Origin: JAXDMU01 sp963762435
GTDB lineage: Bacteria; Pseudomonadota; Alphaproteobacteria; ATCC43930; CGMCC-115725
Assembly: GCA_963762435.1 (NCBI GenBank)
Contig: CAVXLN010000015.1
Coordinates: 186,001 to 250,000, forward strand
Direction of reading: 5' to 3'
DNA length: 64,000 nucleotides
A model generated the notes under the pieces. That model saw only the letters and a list, made by a program, of their open reading frames with translations. It had not been told where the DNA came from and searched no databases. Every line of letters begins with the position of its first letter. The stretch's first letter is position 1. Made by a program: the position numbers and the translations under genes. Shown piece after piece: positions 60,273 to 64,000 of this stretch.

Positions 60273-60665
60273 TCAAGCCTTTTCCGCGAGGGTGCGGCCG
60301 ATCTCGAAAACCAGGGAATCCACCTCGATCGGCTTGCGCAGCACCCGGCCCAGCGCTTCTTCCTCGATGCCGGGAAGGTCGTAGCCGGTCACATAGAGCA
60401 CCTTCAGGCCCTTCCGTCTCAGGCGTCCCATCCGGGCCAGCGCCAGGCCGTTCACGCGATCCGGCATGACGATGTCGGTCATCAGCAGATCGACAGGTCC
60501 GTCCCCCTCCAGCACCTCGAGCGCCCGGCGATGATCGGGAGCGGACGTCACGGTATAGCCGGCCTGCTGCAGCGCGTGGGCGGCGGCCTCACGGAACGCC
60601 GCATCGTCATCAACGATTAGTATGTAGCCGGGCGTGATCGCGCCCGAGTCGAGAACAGGTTCCAT
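60273..60665 (-). CDS. Response regulator receiver-domain protein
   Basis: About 130 residues from ATG 60665; longer starts up to 60758 exist. The protein is a single receiver domain: ILIVDDDAAFREAAAHALQQAGYTV with the acidic pair, phospho-acceptor aspartate in LLMTDIVMPDRVNG, Thr in VLYVTGYDL and Lys in RVLRKPIEVDSL. No output domain, so it acts by protein contacts, as CheY/CpdR-like proteins do. It is divergent from the rsbR-like gene and may belong to the same regulatory circuit. Confidence 0.8.
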   Translation of the reverse strand: MEPVLDSGAITPGYILIVDDDAAFREAAAHALQQAGYTVTSAPDHRRALEVLEGDGPVDLLMTDIVMPDRVNGLALARMGRLRRKGLKVLYVTGYDLPGIEEEALGRVLRKPIEVDSLVFEIGRTLAEKA

Positions 60666-60875
60666 CGGGTCCGAGCCCATGCGCGAAGCGCAAAAATGCA
60701 TCATACTCACCGGATCGGAGTTTAAGAGTATGCTGGGTGGATAGCAATTCAGTCTCAAGGTTGCGACAGACTCGACCAGCCGATCTTTGGTCGACGCCGT
60801 CGCTGCCGTCTGCCTATGCTCGAACCGTCACCAGCCTTAACCCCAGAACAACACTCGAACGGAAGCAGCATCCCG

Positions 60876-61748
60876 ATGGCAGATACCGCCCTTCCCGCGC
60901 TGATCGAGAAGCATCAGCAATCCCTGCTCGATCAATGGGTCGAGTGCCAACGCCGGGCTGGGGCCTTCGCCGCCGGCCGGGCCGCCGAAGACGAGCTGAC
61001 CGTACTTTCGCGCCGTTTCATCAGCGAGGTACGGCGGGCGGCCGCTGACGGTTCGATCAACGATATCTCAGCACCCGAATGGCGTGGCGTGCGCGAGGTG
61101 CTCGAGGATGTTTCGCAGCGCCGGGCGCTTGCCGCCTTTTCGCCGTCCGAGACCGCCGCATTCGTCTTTTCGCTCAAGGAGCCGCTGTTCGATCTCTTGC
61201 GCCGAGAGCTGGGCGGCGACGCTGCCGCGCTCGGACGCGAATGCTGGATCGCGACCCGGCTTTTCGACCGGCTCGGCCTGTTCATGATCGAGCTCTACCA
61301 GAAGCTTCGCGAGGAGGTGATCGCGCGCCAACAGCAGGAGCTGCTGGAGCTGTCGACTCCGGTCGTCCTGCTGGCCGACGGCATCCTGGCGCTGCCGCTC
61401 ATCGGCACGCTCGACAGCGAGCGTACGCAGGTGGTCATGGAATCGCTGCTCGAGGAGATCGTCCGGGCGGGTGCCGAGATCGCCATCATCGACATCACCG
61501 GCGTGCCGACCGTCGACACGCTCGTCGCCCAGCATCTCATCAAGACCGTCTCGGCGGCGCGCCTGATGGGGGCGGATTGCATCATCAGCGGTATCCGCCC
61601 GCAGATCGCCCAGACCATCGTGCATCTCGGCCTGGATCTCGATGTCGTGTCCAAGGCGACCATGGCGTCAGCCTTCGCGCTGGCGCTGCGCCGCACCGGC
61701 CGCGCCATTGTGGCACGGCAGGCGCCGCGTGAAACCGGGAATGGCTGA
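60876..61748 (+). CDS. rsbR: RsbR-like stressosome co-antagonist (RsbRD N-terminal domain plus STAS)
   Basis: A 290-residue protein from ATG 60876. The N-terminal ~150 residues are helical (ALIEKHQQSLLDQWVECQRRAGAF...FSPSETAAFVFSLKEPLFDLLRREL), the RsbRD-type sensory domain. The C-terminal STAS domain reads LSTPVVLLADGILALPLIGTLDSERTQVVMESLLEEIVRAGAEIAIIDITGVPTVDTLVAQHLIKTV; the threonine in VDT is where RsbT would phosphorylate. With RsbS it forms the stressosome scaffold that holds RsbT. First gene of the operon. Confidence 0.83.
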   Translation: MADTALPALIEKHQQSLLDQWVECQRRAGAFAAGRAAEDELTVLSRRFISEVRRAAADGSINDISAPEWRGVREVLEDVSQRRALAAFSPSETAAFVFSLKEPLFDLLRRELGGDAAALGRECWIATRLFDRLGLFMIELYQKLREEVIARQQQELLELSTPVVLLADGILALPLIGTLDSERTQVVMESLLEEIVRAGAEIAIIDITGVPTVDTLVAQHLIKTVSAARLMGADCIISGIRPQIAQTIVHLGLDLDVVSKATMASAFALALRRTGRAIVARQAPRETGNG

Positions 61749-61753
61749 TCCAA

Positions 61754-62152
61754 ATGGGCGAGATTCCCATCCTCAAGATCGGCGATTGCCTGCTCGTCTC
61801 GATCCAGGTCGACATGCATGACCGGCTGGCGATCGAGCTGCAGGACGATCTGACGGTCAGGATCGTCGCGGACCGGGCCCGCGGCGTGATGATCGACATC
61901 TCGACACTCGAGATCGTCGATTCCTTCATCGGCCGGATGCTGAACAATATCGCGGCGATGTCCCGGGTGCTCGATGCCGTGACCGTGGTCGTCGGCATGC
62001 GGCCGGCGGTGGCGATCACGCTGGTCGAGCTCGGCCTGGCACTCACCGGCGTCCGCACCGCGCTCAATGTCGATCGCGGCCTTGCCATGATCCGCCGGCT
62101 CATCGATGTCGATGAGATCGGGGGCGAGGAGACCGGGCTTGTCGAATCGTAG
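61754..62152 (+). CDS. rsbS: RsbS-like STAS-domain antagonist
   Basis: A 132-residue stand-alone STAS protein: PILKIGDCLLVSIQVDMHDRLAIELQDDLTVRIVADRARGVMIDISTLEIVDSFIGRML. Ser57 in IVDSFIG aligns with the serine of RsbS phosphorylated by RsbT. Unphosphorylated RsbS sequesters RsbT. It lies five bases after rsbR and overlaps the start of rsbT. Confidence 0.86.
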   Translation: MGEIPILKIGDCLLVSIQVDMHDRLAIELQDDLTVRIVADRARGVMIDISTLEIVDSFIGRMLNNIAAMSRVLDAVTVVVGMRPAVAITLVELGLALTGVRTALNVDRGLAMIRRLIDVDEIGGEETGLVES

Positions 62153-62543
62153 CCCCGACATGATGCCGGTGCGCGCCTCGGAGGATGTCGTCAGGGTGCG
62201 CCAGGCCGTGCGCGCCGCGGCTGTCGAGGCCGGATTCAGCCTGGTCGATCAGACCAAGATCATCACCGCCGCCAGCGAGATCGCCCGCAACACGGTCGAT
62301 TACGGCGGCGGCGGCACGATGCGGATGGAGATCCTGCATAACGGCATCCGCCGCGGCCTCAGGCTCATCTTCGAGGATAAGGGGCCGGGCATCGCCGACC
62401 TCAAGCTGGCCATGACCGACGGCTATACCTCCGGCGGCGGCCTCGGTCTCGGCCTCAGCGGGGCCAAGCGCCTGGTGAATGAGTTCGACATCAAGACGGC
62501 GCCAGGCGAGGGGACCATGATCACGCTGGTGCGGTGGAAATGA
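62139..62543 (+). CDS. rsbT: RsbT-like anti-sigma-factor antagonist kinase
   Basis: A 134-residue GHKL ATPase. TTG 62139 is chosen because GAGGAG lies seven bases upstream and it overlaps rsbS; ATG 62160 is possible. The ATP motifs are EIARNTVDYGGGG (N box), EDKGPGIADL (G1) and GGGLGLGLSGAKRL (G2). RsbT phosphorylates RsbS and RsbR and, when released, activates a partner phosphatase or cyclase. Here the next gene encodes an RsbX/SpoIIE-like phosphatase fusion. Confidence 0.85.
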   Translation: MSNRSPDMMPVRASEDVVRVRQAVRAAAVEAGFSLVDQTKIITAASEIARNTVDYGGGGTMRMEILHNGIRRGLRLIFEDKGPGIADLKLAMTDGYTSGGGLGLGLSGAKRLVNEFDIKTAPGEGTMITLVRWK

Positions 62544-62544
62544 C

Positions 62545-63546
62545 ATGACCATGCCGGTCATCATCCCGGTGGCCTCGACCAGCCAGGTCGGCGAGGCGCG
62601 GCGCGCCGCGACGAAGGCGGCGAGCGAGTGCCGGTTCGACGAGGAGCGCGTCGGACAGATCGCCCTCGTCGCCACCGAGATGGCGACCAATCTGGTGAAG
62701 CATGGCGGCGGCGGCATGCTGGCGATCAGCCGGTTCGACGATCATGACGGGCTGGGTCTCGAGTTGCTGGCGCTCGATCGCGGTCCCGGCATGGCCGATT
62801 TTCAGCGCTGCCTCGCCGATGGCTATTCGACCGCCGGGAGCGCCGGACAAGGGCTTGGTGCCATCTCCCGCCAGGCCGACCGGATCGCGATCTATACACG
62901 GCCGAAATTGGGCACGGCGCTGCTCGCCCGCTTCATTGCCGAGCCGGTCGGGACGACGCCGTCGCCGTGGGAGGCCGGTATCGTGATGGCGCCTTATCCC
63001 GGCGAGCTCGTCTGCGGTGACGGTTGGAGCCTGCGGCGCCAGCCCGATTCGGCCGACCTCTTTCTCGTTGACGGGCTCGGCCACGGTGCGCATGCCGCCG
63101 CTGCGGCCGAAACGGCGGTCCGCATATTCGCCGTGAGCGGTGCCTCTGACTGCGTGAGACAGATCGAGCTCGTGCACCAGGCGCTGGCGCCGACCCGCGG
63201 TGCCGCTGTGGCAGTTGCCCGTATCGACATGAAGGCTGGCCTGGTCCGTTTCGTCGGCGTCGGCAACATCGTCGCCACCATGATCGCCGACGGGACCGCA
63301 AAGCGCATGGTCTCGCACAACGGCACGGCCGGCCATCTGGCACCCCGCATCCGGGAGTTCACCTATCCCTTCGTGGGCCGGCCGCTCGTGATCCTGCATT
63401 CCGACGGCCTGGCGGGGCGATGGGATCTCGCGTCATACCCCGGGCTCGCGGAAAGCCCGCCCTCCGTCGTCGCCGGCGTTCTCTTCCGCGATTTCAGGCG
63501 CGACCGCGACGATGCGGCGGTGCTGGCGGTGAGGGCGGTCGCGTGA
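62545..63546 (+). CDS. Fusion of GHKL kinase-like domain and RsbX-like PP2C phosphatase
   Basis: A 333-residue protein. Residues 1-135 are an RsbW/RsbT-like ATPase domain (QIALVATEMATNLVKHGGGG, LDRGPGMADFQR, SAGQGLGAISRQAD). Residues ~150-330 are a SpoIIE/RsbX-type phosphatase (GELVCGDGWSLRRQPDSADLFLVDGLGHGAHAAAAAETA, GNIVATMIADG, FVGRPLVILHSDGLAGRWD). RsbX resets stressosomes by dephosphorylating RsbS/RsbR. Fusion of the kinase-type domain to it is seen in proteobacterial Rsb modules. One base separates it from rsbT, and it overlaps the next gene by four (GTGA). Confidence 0.8.
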   Translation: MTMPVIIPVASTSQVGEARRAATKAASECRFDEERVGQIALVATEMATNLVKHGGGGMLAISRFDDHDGLGLELLALDRGPGMADFQRCLADGYSTAGSAGQGLGAISRQADRIAIYTRPKLGTALLARFIAEPVGTTPSPWEAGIVMAPYPGELVCGDGWSLRRQPDSADLFLVDGLGHGAHAAAAAETAVRIFAVSGASDCVRQIELVHQALAPTRGAAVAVARIDMKAGLVRFVGVGNIVATMIADGTAKRMVSHNGTAGHLAPRIREFTYPFVGRPLVILHSDGLAGRWDLASYPGLAESPPSVVAGVLFRDFRRDRDDAAVLAVRAVA

Positions 63547-64000
63547 AGAGCCGGATCCTGCTCGCCCGCCTCGAGCGTGAGACGGATATCGTCTCGGTGC
63601 GCAAGCGCACGCGCCGGCTGGCCGAGCTGTTCGGCTTCGATGTCCAGGACCAGACCAGGATCACGACCGCGGTTTCCGAGATCGCGCGCAATGCGCTCGA
63701 GCATGGCAGCGGCGGCCGGGTCGAATGGTGGCTCAAGGATGAGGGCGAAGGCCAGCTGATCGAGATCGTCATCGGCGACAATGGTCCCGGTATCGCGGAG
63801 CTCGGCGACGTGCTGGCGGGAGTGCATCGTTCCGTGGCCGGTCTCGGCGTCGGCCTGACCGGGGCCCGCCGCCTCATGGACCGGTTCGCCATCGACAGCG
63901 GTCCCGGGACGGGGACGGTCGTGCGGCTGGGCAAGCTGCGCCCGGCGCGTGCCACCCGGCTGACGGCGGCCGTTCTCCAGAGCATCACCGCCACGCTGGC
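63543..64000 (+). CDS. GHKL-type regulatory kinase, N-terminal part (runs off window)
   Basis: The gene starts with GTG overlapping the TGA of the previous gene and is open to the window end (about 152 residues seen). It begins with a third RsbT-like ATPase domain: DQTRITTAVSEIARNALEHGSGG, IVIGDNGPGIAELGDV and GLGVGLTGARRLMDRFAIDSGPGTGTVV. In comparable operons such a domain leads a long sensor histidine kinase or phosphatase; the rest is outside the window. Confidence 0.75.
   Translation, partial: MKSRILLARLERETDIVSVRKRTRRLAELFGFDVQDQTRITTAVSEIARNALEHGSGGRVEWWLKDEGEGQLIEIVIGDNGPGIAELGDVLAGVHRSVAGLGVGLTGARRLMDRFAIDSGPGTGTVVRLGKLRPARATRLTAAVLQSITATL

Noticed and set aside
1..64000. CRISPR arrays, tRNA or rRNA genes and integrase or transposase genes
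   Set aside because: Reading both strands I found no regularly spaced repeats, no cloverleaf-like tRNA sequence and no recognisable recombinase, so none is reported; a dedicated tRNA or insertion-sequence search could still find degenerate ones.

Overview
The window is high-GC DNA with strong G/C preference at third codon positions, densely packed with operons. The gene repertoire fits an alphaproteobacterium, probably of the Rhodospirillales: an alphaproteobacterial type LexA box (GTTC-N7-GTTC) occurs twice, and there is a Maf/DUF115 flagellin-glycosylation style locus, an RsbRST-like regulatory module and a Bfd/Bfr pair. The species cannot be named from the sequence alone. No rRNA, tRNA or CRISPR array was seen.

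Layout. 1-2.9 kb: end of an N-formylglutamate amidohydrolase gene, a YbdK-type carboxylate-amine ligase and a convergent TrmA/RlmD-family RNA methyltransferase, with a short inverted-repeat element and a duplicated gene tail between the last two. 3.0-6.6 kb: an AT-richer foreign cassette with an OLD-type ATPase/TOPRIM nuclease and an ApeA-like HEPN protein, a candidate anti-phage pair. 6.7-7.5 kb: an uncharacterised gene under a perfect LexA-type box. 7.6-34 kb: a large surface-glycan locus, probably for flagellin glycosylation. It holds a DUF115/Maf transferase, an OGT-like GT41 protein, a GT4-like glycosyltransferase, five methyltransferases (two FkbM, one TylF-like, two other class I), two sugar epimerases, a split transketolase and a pseudaminic-type nonulosonate pathway (PseH-like, PseG, PseI, SpsF-type cytidylyltransferase). 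Interleaved with these is an unusual acyl-chemistry set: one acyl carrier protein, two FabH-like synthases, two FabG-like reductases, two Rieske oxygenases and an alpha/beta hydrolase.

34-46.7 kb: ordinary metabolic genes, namely a NUDIX hydrolase, HisI, a complete Liv-type branched-chain amino acid ABC transporter (livGFKHM), a VanA-like Rieske oxygenase, RibF, DUF2007 and DUF983 proteins, an alpha/beta hydrolase and a PimC/PimD-like acyl-CoA dehydrogenase pair. 46.8-47.5 kb: a second copy of the uncharacterised gene, again under a perfect LexA-type box. 47.7-50.9 kb: a second AT-rich cassette of four unrecognised genes plus a decayed Phd/YefM antitoxin. 51.1-52.2 kb: two pieces of a decayed queC copy around a ~1 kb segment whose ends resemble the inverted repeat seen at 1.5 kb. 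52.4-59.6 kb: a TylF-like methyltransferase, a DHFR-family protein, intact queC, an S9 peptidase, a frameshifted uxaA, an SRPBCC protein, bfd and bfr. 59.7-64 kb: two tiny genes, a receiver-domain protein and an RsbR-RsbS-RsbT-phosphatase-kinase operon that runs off the right edge.

Functional reading. The glycan locus can be read as making and decorating a nine-carbon sugar: PseH/PseG/PseI and the cytidylyltransferase build CMP-nonulosonate, the ACP/FabH/SDR/Rieske set could build and hydroxylate an unusual acyl group for it, and DUF115/GT41 could transfer the product to protein. The two LexA-boxed paralogues each have a foreign cassette immediately on their 5' side, which makes the gene family and its surroundings the most interesting uncharacterised feature here.
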